The notes below the pieces were generated by a model, which saw only the letters and a list, made by a program, of their open reading frames with translations, was not told the DNA's origin and made no database searches. The translations under genes and the position numbers were made by a program. A DNA stretch of 64,000 bases from Volutella citrinella. Taxonomy: Eukaryota > Ascomycota > Sordariomycetes > Hypocreales > Nectriaceae. Below, in pieces: positions 36,325 to 47,634 of the stretch (positions are counted from its first letter, which is position 1; each line of letters begins with the position of its first letter). The stretch lies in NCBI GenBank assembly GCA_034401135.1, contig JAWZSP010000005.1:3782001-3846000 (forward strand), in the 5' to 3' direction.

Positions 36325-37266
36325 GGTCTTTTTGTGGTGTGGTGTTGGATGAGGAGGGTTTGTAGGTGTCGACGAGACCAATTGGTCGCGGCGCGGGGGA
36401 TTGAGAGGGGTCGGATGGACGGCGTGTCGCTTCTCTATCTTTGTAGGAGGCAATGGAGGAGAGGATCGGGCGTCGAGGGGTGGCGGCTGTTCGAGTCGTG
36501 GAGGGGTTGAAGTTGGGATGCGGCTCAAAAACTGAGGTGGTTGCCCGCCAGAGCCGGAGTGAGGCAAGCTGCAGCAGCTATGGAGGGCTGCAGCTCATGA
36601 TGTAAGCCACAGCGACTGGGCCACAGCCCCACGCTGAACGGGACCCTGCGGACCCGCCTGCGCCACACCTTTATTGGGCGGGCTCCCAGTGGCTAGTTCG
36701 TACGGCCACCTCCAGCGCAGCAGGGTCGCCCCGAGATGCCGGCGCGCGTGGCCTAGTTAGCTGTAGGTGCTGCGCTCGAAATTGCTTCCAGCCAACTTTC
36801 CAGTCCAACCTCCCCCCTTTCACACTCGACGTCGATCCGGTTTCCCCCATTCCGCTTCTCTCGCAGGATATTCGATTCGTCGCATATCCGGTTCTTTTCT
36901 ACATCGCCGTGCGACGCAATTCTAGTTGGTTGTTGAGCCTAATTTCGAACTTTGGCGGGTGCCTGGAAGCGGCGACGAAGACGACGACAACTCCGAAACG
37001 ACCGTCCACTTTACTTCTTGCCAAGAACCCCCCCGGCAGCATCCTAGCGACATCAACTTTGATCAAGACGAGCGTGGGGAGACCACTCTTGCGAGAGAGA
37101 TGAACGCTTGACGGCCGCAGCTTGACAGTCTCCTCCTTCTGCACCAACTCGACGACTCGCGACGACTTTTGTCCGTTCAAAGAGACGGACAGCTCTCCGC
37201 CACCACATTTTCACGACCAGCAACACTTCCATTCCTACATCTAAACGCCCTACATCCCTCTCCGCC
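36325..37266. promoter_or_regulatory. Bidirectional promoter region COA6/SYS1
   Basis: 942 bp between two head-to-head start codons. It should hold both promoters and leaders. The SYS1 side (about 36790-37266) is pyrimidine-rich. No distinct operator was identified. Confidence 0.5.
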
Positions 37267-37948
37267 ATGGCTCGCCGTCGTAGGCCCCCCCGCGCCGGCG
37301 CCCTGTCCGAGCTGCCGCCTCTCAAGATCGCGGGCCAGATCGCGGCCCTGCAGGCCATATACTACGCCGTGGCGCTCACGCTCCTGCTCTTCACGACGCT
37401 CGTCGCCGGCACTAAGTTCAATCTGGGCCTGCTGCTGGGGTGGGAGAGCGTGCGCGGCGACACGACGCAGGGCTGGCTCATGTCGTTTGTGTGGCTGCTG
37501 GACGGCGGCTTGTGCATGTGAGTTTCCCGGACCGCCTCGCAGAGTCTTCGCGGGCATCGTTTGCTGACCCCTTTGGCCGTTTAGATCGGTAGCCATTGTT
37601 ATCCTCATTGCGCGCAGCAAGCTTGTCCCCGACTTCGCCCTGACGGTGCACCTGGTGCACCTGGCCGTGGTGGTGCTCTACACGGGACGGTTCCCCCGCC
37701 ACGCCATGTGGTACGCCACCATGCTGGCCTCGTCGGCTGTGTGCGTCGCGGTGTCCATTTGGGGCTGCCGGTACCGCGAGCTACAGCCCGTCTTCTTCGG
37801 CGGTCGCCGCATCCTGGCCGCCAGCAACCCGGAGGGTGAGCAGGCGGCGGCCGGCGACGAGGAGTCCGGGTTTACGAGGGGGGCGGGTAGGCGCGGCGCT
37901 GACGGCGGCGGCGAGTACGAGATGGCGCCTATGGAGCCTGCGCGGTGA
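37267..37948 (+). CDS. sys1: Golgi integral membrane protein SYS1
   Basis: Golgi membrane receptor that recruits the Arl3/ARFRP1 GTPase and so Arl1 and golgins. Exons are 37267-37517 and 37585-37948, with a 67-bp intron (GTGAGT...TTTAG), 204 residues. Four membrane segments are visible, roughly residues 29-49, 69-97, 104-121 and 128-147. Family signatures are LLDGGLCISVAIV across the splice, RSKLVPDFALTVHLVHL, and WGCRYRELQPVFFGG after the last helix. The N-terminus is Arg-rich (MARRRRPP). The tail after residue 160 is Gly/Glu/Arg-rich and longer than in yeast. Confidence 0.92.
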
Positions 37949-38841
37949 CCCCGGGCTTCGCTCGAGCCGGACGGGAGCGGGCGAGTGTTAGCATGGCGTT
38001 GCATTGATGGGCGTTAGGGCGCGAACTTGGGCTACCGGGCTGGGAGGGCCTGTCTTTACACATATATACAGCGAGAATACACATTCACAAGAGGGAGGGA
38101 GAGCTGCGTCGCGCCATGTGGTGTATGGGGGACGGATCTGCTTGCCTCTGTAATAGACAAATAGAAACAGAACTGCCCTGCCTGTTCCACCGGAGATGTC
38201 TGGCCCGCTTGTGTTGTTTTCTGGAATGGATTACTACTAGTAGTCTTCTGGATGTCTATATGTGATGGATGCAAAAGAACCTGGTATCAAGAAGCCGAAA
38301 CCCATGCCTGTGCAACGCCGATTCCTCCATGTGATGCCAGAACCTGATTATCCTGTCTTACGCCGTGGACCTCGTCTCGTCTTGTGCAAATACTCCTGCT
38401 CCGAGAGCAACCTTCCCCTGACCTGCCCCCCTAGCACTTTGCTGCCCCGATGACAATATCCCAGTCTTTGTCGTGGGAGATGCTGCCGCCGCTCTTGGCC
38501 CCCTCTGTGCAGTCTTGCAGGATCTGTTCTGCGCCATGCAGACCGCTTTTACTGGTGGTGCTAGGAAGATATGGGAAGCATTGAGGAGTCCCATCCACAT
38601 TTATATGCTCCAAAAGCTGGGCTTCAGTCTTTCAGCTCGGAGACCAGCTGAAGAGCTGAAATCTCGAATTTGAGCCATCTCTGACCAGACACGGGGGAAA
38701 CAAGTACGAGAATAGAGTTTGTCAGTCTGAGGCGCTGTGGCACCATGGATGGCGCCTGCTGACGGCTGATTGTGGTAGGCGGTTTGCTTTTGACTGTGTG
38801 GTTCCTCTCCGTATCTCGGTCTCGGCGCGGGCGGGCGCTGA
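37949..38841. other. Intergenic region after SYS1
   Basis: No gene recognised. The segment is SYS1 3' flank and probably decayed upstream parts of the MFS relic that follows. Confidence 0.5.
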
Positions 38842-39096
38842 CACTCGGCTCTCAACCTGCAATTCTCGTGGGAGACGACTGTGGTTCCCCGGCCGCGGAC
38901 CAAGAGAGCGGCTTTGGTTGCCATTGCAAACAGTCTGAGCAACGTGACGCACTGGTTTACTCCCTACTTCTTCTTGAGAAACCAGGAGCCGAGGTACCAG
39001 ACGGGTGGAGGTTCCATCATCGCCAAGAAGAACAAGCAATTAGAGAAGGAGCAGCAGGAAAGTGGCGTTACCAACACGTGGAGATATGTGAACTAG
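38842..39096 (+). pseudogene. C-terminal relic of an MFS (anion:cation symporter-type) transporter
   Basis: An open frame of about 84 codons reads SWETTVVPRPRTKRAALVAI, then SNVTHWFTPYFFLRNQEPRY and QTGGGSII, then KKNKQLEK and TNTWRYVN before TAG. This matches the last two transmembrane segments and tail of fungal allantoate/nicotinate-permease-like MFS proteins (TKRA...N...PYFF...PRY). A stop lies just upstream (38839-38841), the ten preceding helices are absent, and the final helix between QTGGG and KKNKQ is deleted. It cannot encode a transporter and is a remnant next to the MITE-bearing island. Confidence 0.7.
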
Positions 39097-39792
39097 ATGC
39101 GCCATCGGAGAACAGGGCTCAGAAACCTTGGCAGTGCAGTACTCGCCGCTCACGTCAAAGCAATATGATCAGACGTCGCGAAGGGAACAATCTCTGGACT
39201 AGTATATGCAGCCTGCGACCGACTGATATTGGTCAATTACAATCACTTCTGGGTTTTTCATCATAGGTTTGTTTGCCGTACTCAATGCTCAGCCGTCGTC
39301 TCCTCACGCTACTTGAAATGACGATTCTTTTGCTTTCCAATGTCCGCTTCCAGGCTTAGATGACTGAGCTCTCAACGACACATCCATCTTGGGCCCTTGA
39401 TGGACATCAGGGCCGTCCCTTGTTTGTTGTCGCACTTCAGAAGTAACACTGGTGTGTGTGCATTCTCTTTTCTTAGTAATTGTGTTCCCGGCTTCCGTCA
39501 TCGGCCTTGGGCTAGGGAACGGCCGACATTGGCGGATCGTGGACCAAGGCATCAATACCTGCGTTGTCTGCTAGACCAGCGGGAGTCCAATGGCTATTAA
39601 TAGGCCAGATTCATTCCTAGCACTAAACTAAGTGTGATTCTGACTAAGTGGCGCTACTGCTATTATAAAGTGGCGCTACTGCTCCCTCAAACTGCTAAGC
39701 TGTCAAGCTGTCAAGCTGTCAATCCGATCCTGCTGCGTCGGCCGGCTAACTGGAAACCCACTATAATGATTCCCTTGGGCGCACGCTAGACA
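39097..39792. repeat. AT-richer island segment with short tandem/direct repeats
   Basis: No gene. Contains a 16-bp direct repeat AAGTGGCGCTACTGCT at 39646-39661 and 39668-39683, and three tandem copies of AAGCTGTC at 39697-39720. The base composition is clearly AT-richer than the flanking genes, which suggests inserted or decayed DNA. Confidence 0.6.
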
Positions 39793-40174
39793 GACTCAGG
39801 CCCTGATCGGCTCAACGGAATACTGGTATTCTGAATATCCTATAGGTCAGGAAATGAATTAGTCTAGTAGACTATACTTAAAAAGACACTATTTCTTTAC
39901 TAGAATCCTAGTATTCTTGATCATTTGAGTTATATATATTTGACAATGTATCTTTTCTCGCTTTCCCTTTTCCGGGATAGCCTCTTGGCAACTATACCTC
40001 TTATAGCCCAAAAAGCCCACCTTGAAGCCCGAATTCTGGCGTAACGGTATTCCAGCTTGGACCTGGAATATTACCGGTATTCTAGAAAGTCCTTCTACGA
40101 TGCACAACCCCAAAGATGTATCTGTGGGCCAAACAGAATACCGGTATTCCAGTGAGCCGATCAGGGCCTGAGTC
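39793..40174. mobile_element. MITE-like element with 41-bp terminal inverted repeats
   Basis: A 41-bp sequence starting GACTCAGGCCCTGATCGGCT at 39793-39833 recurs in inverted orientation at 40134-40174, with 38 of 41 positions identical. Total length is 382 bp, with no coding capacity for a transposase. The core is AT-rich and carries further partial copies of the inner TIR palindrome (GAATACCGGTATTC-like) at about 40044-40056 and 40064-40084. No convincing target-site duplication is seen; a 3-bp CAG flank is possible if the TIR starts at ACTCAGG. The transposon superfamily is undetermined. Confidence 0.8.
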
Positions 40175-41068
40175 AGTTGCATCCCTCTTAGCACAGACCA
40201 CCACGCGACACGGATAAAATGATGTTGCCCCGAGTGAAATGGCTTCACCGCATCGGCGAGCCGTCCATTGAGCTGCTTTCATCACAATGTTGCTGCGTTT
40301 GGCCCTCCTGGGCGTGTTGTCTTTGGCGTATGGTGCCGATGCCGACCCACGAGACGACCCGTCGCCAACAAAGATACCGGCAGTCACCCTGACAACAACA
40401 GTGACTGTTCCGGTGGAAACAACCGGCACTGCAACACTAACCACCATGGTCGTTACAGTCACCGTCGAGGCCACTGTCCTGCCAGACTCGGCGAGCAGCA
40501 GCGTTGACGCACCAAGTGCCCCTCGGCAGCAACCGAGCAGCGCTCAAACTGGCATTGACATTGAAACGCAGGGAGGCAGCCAGACAACGGCCACATTGCA
40601 AGGTGGCAGTGTCTCTTCAACATTGAGCACATCTCAGCGCAATGTTGCGGTTCCCGATGTGGCAGCCACACTGCAAAGTGGGAGTCTCTCTTTAAATACA
40701 GAAGCAACACACAGCATCATGACATTGAGCACTTCTGGCCATGTTCCGGTACCCGATGTGGCAGCCACCCTGCAAAGTGGGAGTCTTAGTCTTTCAAATA
40801 CAGACACAGCACATGGTGCCATGACATCAAGCACATCTCGCAATGTTGCGGTACCCGGCGTGGCAACCCAGGGCATCAACACACAACCTTCTGCCTCGCT
40901 TGGAGCTCCAAGCAGTACAAGGGTCACATCAGCATTGCACACGACTTTGCCTACAAGCCCGGAGTTGCAACACGGCGGTACTGCTCCAACCACAATACTA
41001 ACTACGGCGACTGGTGAGCCTGACGGTGCACCGCTTGTCCCCGTTAAGCCTCTGCCCGGTCCCCCTCC

Positions 41069-41170
41069 ACCCCCGGGTTCACCACCTCCTCCGGGGTCTC
41101 CTCCAGGGTCTCCCCCAGGGTCGCCTCCTCCAGGGTCTCCTCCTCCAGGGTCTCCTCCCCCGCCAGGTGG
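41069..41170 (+). repeat. Pro-Gly-Ser coding minisatellite
   Basis: Imperfect tandem copies of a 9-15 bp unit of the type TCTCCTCCAGGG encode the PPPGS-rich linker of the subtilisin-like gene. Such tracts vary in copy number by slippage and are a likely place for strain polymorphism. Confidence 0.8.
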
Positions 41171-41415
41171 CCCTCCCAACCCCGTCGTCCCTATCAACCC
41201 AGGTGATCCGGGAAATACCGATCCAGGAAATCCCAACAAGCCGCCTAGTAACCCCGGGAACGGAAACGGTCCACCTCTGCCTCTGCCTCCGCCCCCGCCT
41301 CCGCCTCCAGGCAGTCCCGAAAAGCCGTCAAATGGTGCTTCGGAGGTACCAAGCAGGGCAACTCAAGCACCTACCAGCCAGTACACGAGTGGAGCTGCAT
41401 CGACCACGGAGTCCA

Positions 41416-41420
<5 letters not shown>

Positions 41421-41453
<33 letters not shown>
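41421..41453 (+). repeat. (ACT)11 microsatellite encoding poly-Thr
   Basis: Eleven perfect ACT triplets within the first exon of the subtilisin-like gene, in frame and flanked by ACC/ACG threonine codons. Probably length-variable without changing the frame. Confidence 0.95.
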
Positions 41454-43929
41454 GCTTCCGCCAAGTACTGCAAGGCAACAAGATCATCGACTCCTGAGTC
41501 TCCTCAGCGGTCCGGAATGCAGGCTCGTGCCGACCAACCCGGCACTCAACCAGGCCCGGCATGCAACATACCGCTTGACTTCTTCCTAATCTTCCCCAGG
41601 TTCAGAGACCCAGGGAGTATCGAGGCACTAAAACTACGACTGTGGCAAGCCGACTTCTTGTCAACATTAACGCGACAAGACCTTGATGGTTTCGGTACAA
41701 TGTATTATACTATGTGGACGACCCTGCAAGAGGCCAGAGCACTTATCGACACCCTTTATGTGAGTATTATATATCACTGAGGGCAGATGGGGTTCTTGTA
41801 TTAAAGTACTGATGCCATTCTAGGTTTCTTCGGTTGCGTATGGCGTCCCTTTTGACGCTATATATGATGACCCCCCACGTCCACCACCCAGTGCTCCGCC
41901 AGCTCCTCCTCCTTATACTGGGCCACCCTTCTTTATACGGCGAAAGGCACGGACAGAGAGCGTTGTACTGAACCAGAAACCACTCACTGAGCTGTCCTAC
42001 TATAAAAGGATGACACTCCTCAACGGACATCCTGGTGCGGGAGTAGATGTGTACATTATGGAAGCTAAGCATTTGCTATTACATGAGGTTTGTGCAACCC
42101 TTTGTTTCTAGGAACTTGAAAACTAACCCCAGTTTCCAGGAGTTTACGAGTCTCGCTGGAAGTGCAAGATACTTCTCTCCTGTGGACAAGCGCAATCCAT
42201 GGGTTCCTGATGCTGATCTTGAATCATTAATTCATGGAGCATGTATGGCATCACATGCATGTGGGCATGAACAAGGTATGGCAAAAAGTGCAAGACTAAA
42301 CCTTGTTGATGATTGTACTAGGCGCGGTTTCGATTGTATCTTTCGATCACTTCGAGATGTAATCCATCAGGCATCGGGCCGGCCTAGCGTCTTCTCTATG
42401 TATTGTCATGGACGCGGTATAGAAGTCATGACGAAACAGCTTTTGCTTGGCCATCTATCGTTAGGGATAGGGATATTTGGGATGAATTCCAGCTTCTACT
42501 TTCCGCTATCTTTAAGCAAATGATTGCAAAGAATATTGTACCTGTCTGTTCTTCCGGCAATCAAGGTTTTGTATGTACCACAGCCTTCCTAATACCTACA
42601 GTGAGTGATTTAAAGCTAACCTTTTATCAATAGCGAACTATAACCAATGATCATCTTCCCGTCAGCCTTGCCAAGATCTCTAATAGAGATCTTTGGGTTG
42701 AATGGCTCGTTACAGTTGGCGCTACAAGCAGTAATGGGAAGGTATTCTGGCCTGGTACGAATACCGACCGGACTGCGAGCAATCCCAAATACTGGATACC
42801 AAAGGTTTTCGCACCTGGCCAAGGAGCAGACTGTCCTGGGGGAGCTGCTGGCTATGTAGAACAATTATATTCTGGGACATCTATAGGCAAGTCTATAAAT
42901 TCTTATCTACAGACTACCGGTGCTATATTTTACTAACTGATATACAGCTGCCGCAAAGATAGCTGGATTAATCGCCCATATAATCCAATCCTTGCTTATG
43001 GAAGGCGAGATTGGCCGGGGCGGCCCGAATGATGTGGAAAAAATAGTGACGGCGCTCTTAAGCCTCTCTTGGGATAGGGACCCCAACAGACAGCCTGACC
43101 CCGAAACAGGCATCGTGCCAATCATCAATGTAGGATACAACGGACTTGATCTAGGTGTGGTAGAGCAGCCCGGGGGTCCTGCTTGTTACGTTTTCAGGCG
43201 CGATACTGCCGCCGATCCCAATCAGGTGGCATGCTCAAGACCACCTGGAACCTGGACGACGGAAATAAGACCGAGTTCCACCGCCGGCCAGTCTGCCATC
43301 AGTTCTAGTGTCACGAATGGAAATGGAGGCACTTCACTTGGTGCTTCCGCCGCCATGACAAGTGGTAGCAGCACACTGAGCCATGTTGGCGGGGGCCCTG
43401 CTTTGGAAACTACAGTATCAGGACCTCCTGAGCGCCACTCTACAACGACAAGCAGCACACTGAGCTTCGTTGGTGGGGCCCCTGGTATGGGGACTGTGAT
43501 CCCAGGGCCTCCTAAGGGTCAGCCAACAACCACAACTAGCACGGCGATTTATGTTGGCGGGTCGCCTGGTATGGGCGGCATACCTGTACAGGGCCCAGGC
43601 GCTGCTCCCAATTCTCTGACTACCAAGACCAGAACTGCGATTGCCTCTGCCTCGAGCAGCCATTCCACGTGGGTTGTTGTTGGCGGGTCCCATGGGGCTG
43701 GGTAATCTCAAGCACAACACAGGTCACCACCAACCGACGTAGATCATGGTCGATTCTGTCTATTTAATATTCATTTCGCCCTTGATTGCTCCCGTTATCC
43801 TCAATGGCCAGTCCCCCCATCGAAATCATAGTACATGGCCGTACAATCAATAATACATCTCACCTCCCCATCTCCATCACATCACCACATAGGGCCATCC
43901 ATCCCCACGCTCGCATCCAGGCAGCACCC

Positions 43930-46875
43930 TTAAGCACCGGCTACCACGGCCAGGTTGTCGTAAATCACCCTCCGCACCTCGTAGAACGTGCTCCTCCGCG
44001 CCGCCGCCGTAGGCAGCCCAACGCTCTCCACCTCGACGCGCCCGGCCGCCGTCTTGCGCACCGCGACCGTCCCGTCGACGACCAGCGTGCCCTCGCCGCG
44101 AAACTCAGCCGCGTGGCCTGCCGCTTGCATCGCCCGTCGTAGGTCCGCCAGGCGCAGGTCGCCGACGTGGAGCGGCTGCGCGGCCGAGCGCACTGCAGAG
44201 ACGAGGTTGACCGGGAGCACGTCGAGCGTCGGCATGAGGCCGCTGCCGCTGCTGCCCACTGTCGTCAGCGCAGTACTCGTCGACGGCGCCTCCGTCTTCT
44301 GCCGCTTGTTCGCCGAGTCCTCGTCCGATGCCCCCTCGCCCGCCAGGCTAGTGGCCACCAAGTGCCCCGTGATAGTGACGATGCCCAAGCCGCGGACGTT
44401 CTGCCACTTAATCTTCTTGACCAGCGGGTCGGCCAGCTTCACCACCCAGGCGTTGGTGTCGACGCTGGCGTTGACCGACACGCCAATCTCGGGCGTGTAC
44501 ACGTCCACCGCGCGGTCGCCGTCGACGCCCAGGGCCTTGCGGCAGTCATCAGCCAGCTCAAGTGTCTCCTCGCGTGCGCCACCCACCAGGATGAGCTTGC
44601 GCGGCTGGATCAACGGGATCAGCATGTTCAAGCTGCGCTTGTCGTGCCGTCCGCTGTAGTCGATAAAGGCCACTCGCATGTTGACCGCCACCGTCTCTGA
44701 CTGGTACACGAGCTTGCAGGGACCCGTGGGCTCCGGGGGCCCAGTGTCCTCGACATTGTCGAGCTCGTCCGCTACGAACCCACCGCCAGACACGGCGTCG
44801 CCCTCATCCACGGAGCCCGCCCGTGCGCCCTGGGACCGCTTGTTGGCTCCCGAGTTGCCCTTTGCCACGTCGTCCCACTTGCGCTTCTTGCCCAGCTTGT
44901 CGTCGGCATCGCCAGCGTCGCCAGCGTCTGCATTGTCCTCGTCCTTCTCCTCTGCGCGAAGGAAGTCCTCGGGTCGGATCACCTCTCCAAAGTCGTCGAG
45001 TCGCTTTCTTCGGATCGCGATTGGGAATGACCTCTCCCTGCCCTTCTTTCCCCTCGTATCGAAATCGTAGACGCCCTTCTTCTTGATGAGAATATTGATG
45101 CCCAGATCCTCATCCTTGAGCACCACGTTCTTGCGGTTGGCTTGGCCAATCGTCGTAGACACATTGAGGGCCTTGCCCTGCTGCTCGCCGTCCTCGTCTT
45201 CTGAATCCGACGACGATTCGGATGAAGCATCATCCACAACATCTGCAGAAGCCTCAAGTGCTGACGCGCTTCCGCTCTGCTGTGTAGCCTGGAGCTGCCT
45301 CTGTGTCGCCAGCCATTGCTGGTACACTGTCAGTTCCTCTCCTTCAAGGGCGTGTTTCTGGGCCTCCTTGATCTCAAGCTGTCGGCCACCCGTGTAGACG
45401 GATTCAATGCTCTCCCCGTTGCTGTTTTGGTCCACCGACACGCCGTCTCTCCGCTCCTTCCACCAGTCCCACAGCGTCCTGGCAATCGAGGGCTTTTCGT
45501 CAGTTGCCAAACCCGGCTTATCCGTCAGGATAACGAGGTTCCGTGAGTCTCTCGCCAGTCCCTTGACCAGATCCTTGGAGAATCCCCATTCAATGCTCGT
45601 GTCGCTGGCTAGAATCACGCGGCCCTCCGATTCGACGTTTTCTGCGTACCGGCTCAGCAGCTTGGCGATTTGTGCCTTGCGCTCCAGCAGTCGAAGATAT
45701 TTAAAGTCGAATGGCCCGCCTTCCTTCTTCTCGCTGCCGCCATTGACCTTTCGCTGGCCCTCAGCGAAAGCTTCAAATTCTTGCACAATGCTGTCGTCCA
45801 TCCACTCGAGCATGCTTCGGGCATACCGCATCGTACTGGACATGTTACGTCCTGCAAGGTACAGCTTTGCCGACTTGAGGACGCTGTTTTCGGATGCAGC
45901 GTCGTCTCTCCAGGCATGCTCAAGAAGATATGATAGCTCCAGGACTCGAGCGCTCGAATCAACCGGAATGAGCACAGTACCTCCCTTTGAAACACATGCC
46001 TTGATAGAGTCGATGAGCTGCTCGTCTCGCTTGGCTCGGCCTCCAGCCTGGGCGGTCCTGTCTGCGCCGCGGCTGCTGCAAATCAAAGCCGTGGGCTTGC
46101 GCAGCTGCTCAATCACCTCGGCGCCGCCTCCTCCAGCACCTCCAAGCCACGCCGCACCAGCAAACACATTCTCACGGGCCTGGTTCCAGTCCACCGCGTA
46201 TACAATAGACTCCAGCCCGTGTTGGATATGCCAAATAGTGCCACCAAGCGAGTGTCCCGAGTTGTACGCGGTGATTGTCAACCCATTGAGGGGCGGCGAA
46301 AAAGGTGACGGGAGAGGCTGATGTGGTTGTGAATATTTCAGAGCTTGGATAAGGGAGAAGTATCGGGCAATCTCTTCTGGGGTGGGGGACTGTAAAAGGA
46401 AGTTCTGCGCAGTGGTTGCCGTCTGCGCAAATGAGTATGCTGACTCCGAGATGGAGCTTTGGGGGATGGTCGTGGCGGCTGCGGGCGTCGAAGAGTATAG
46501 GTCCTGGATCAGTGTCCGGCCGAGGTCGATGACGGGTCGCGTCGCATATACGGGGATACGCGTGAACTGCGGGATGTTCTTGCAGCAGTGCGCATACGCG
46601 GCCAAATGGGATGAGGTCGCGTGCGTGATGAGGATGAGGGAGAGCGTCGTGACTTGTCTGCATCGATTCATGTTAGCTCCCAGAAGCGCAGTCACGGCCG
46701 GTCATGGCTCGGGCGGGCATTGGACGCACTTCTCTAGCTCCTTGAGCTTCTCAGTGTCAAACGACTCGTCCCAGCCCAGGTCGACCAGCACCTTGATTCC
46801 TCCATCGAGCTCGAGGAGCGACTGCGATGCGCTCGAGTCGGACAGGGCGCCCTGGAGAGGGCAAAAGGTGAACAT
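43930..46875 (-). CDS. cft2: Cleavage factor subunit CFT2 (CPSF100 homologue)
   Basis: Subunit of the nuclear pre-mRNA 3'-end cleavage and polyadenylation complex, partner of the endonuclease Ysh1/CPSF73. Exon 1 is 46875 to 46730 and exon 2 46657 to 43930, with a 74-bp intron, 957 residues. The N-terminus MFTFCPLQGALSDSSASQSL leads into a metallo-beta-lactamase and beta-CASP fold. The metal motif is degenerate: ITHATSSHLAAYAH stands where active enzymes have HxHxDH, as expected for the non-catalytic CPSF100 branch. AYNSGHSLGGTIWHI marks the following conserved strand. A long acidic insert (SESSSDSEDEDGE) and a basic cluster (GKKRKWDD) precede the C-terminal block (VAFIDYSGRHDKRS, PRKLILVGGA). 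It converges on the subtilisin-like gene with a 224-bp gap. Confidence 0.95.
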
Positions 46876-47634
46876 GCTGAGCGAGCGCTGTATGTCAGGA
46901 TTCAAGGAGAACCCATGCGCATGATCGCGCTGTGTAGAATCGCAGGCTCAACGAGAGAAGGGGCCGGTTTGGGGATCAGAGGCCTGTCGTCATGGCCCTG
47001 AATCGCAAACAAATACGCCTTTGACAATTCAGTCGCGTGTAGAGCTTCCCAGAGACAGAATGTCGAAACGGGGCTAGTGTGCTTGAGGCCTGCGTCGGCA
47101 TCGGCATAATTTTGATGCGGCTAACACCAGCTTGGCCGGGTGTGTACCACCGTGCATGCCTCACTTACATCAGAAATACAACAGGCAGTTCATGTCTCTG
47201 CACGCTGTTTACATTACGTAGTCGCAGCCGAATACTAATTGGTCAGCTAGAAACGATGTGAAGAGCTGAACTTTTTTCGAGTTGGGCAAAAACACACAAA
47301 GTGGAGCCCACCAAGGGTTGACCGGTTTAGTGATGAGAGCTGAACACTCGAACCTGCGGAAAGATCTGAATTAAAACAAACCAAAGTTGAAAGCGAAAAT
47401 GGATTTGCATCCTGCGTTGAAGCAACCTTTCATTCTGAAATGGAAAAAATGAATTTGGTGGCATCGTCGAGGACGAGGACGTGGTCGTCGCTCAGCCGCC
47501 CATCGGCTGTGGCGGAGGCCCCTGAGGACAGGTCTGGTTCCATGTTTTCCAACTCCCCAGCAAGTGGTTCGTTTAAGCCCCGAGTATATGAGCTCAAAGA
47601 GACTATGCTGTGAAATTTAGGGAACCGCCGTTTC
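46876..47634. other. Upstream region of CFT2
   Basis: Promoter side of CFT2 on the minus strand. No gene recognised and no clear regulatory motif. Confidence 0.5.

Larger units (their letters stand above)
40287..43705 (+). pseudogene. Secreted subtilisin-like (S8) protein gene with frameshift
   Basis: Exons: 40287-41759, 41824-42087, 42140-42570, 42634-42886 and 42948-43705. A signal peptide (MLLRLALLGVLSLAYGADA) is followed by a Ser/Thr-rich region with degenerate repeats of about 40 residues (VPDVAATLQSGSLSL), a Pro-Gly-Ser minisatellite and a poly-Thr run. The S8-like domain shows PGAGVDVYIMEA (Glu where the catalytic Asp is expected), HGACMASHACG (His site), MAKSARL, PVCSSGNQG (oxyanion Asn), VTVGATSS, VFAPGQG and SGTSIAAAKIAG (Ser site, with the usual Pro replaced by Lys). 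A Thr/Gly-rich tail with VGG(G/A/S)PGMG repeats closes it. The frame breaks near 42398-42403, as if 5 bp were gained between VFSM and SW. The last intron (42887-42947) uses a GC donor, GCAAGT. It is probably a decaying pseudo-protease gene, or an intact gene with a sequence error. The substrate is unknown. Confidence 0.75.

Noticed and set aside
39889..40248. 119-residue minus-strand frame across the MITE
   Set aside because: Runs through the right inverted repeat and the AT-rich core; not a transposase.
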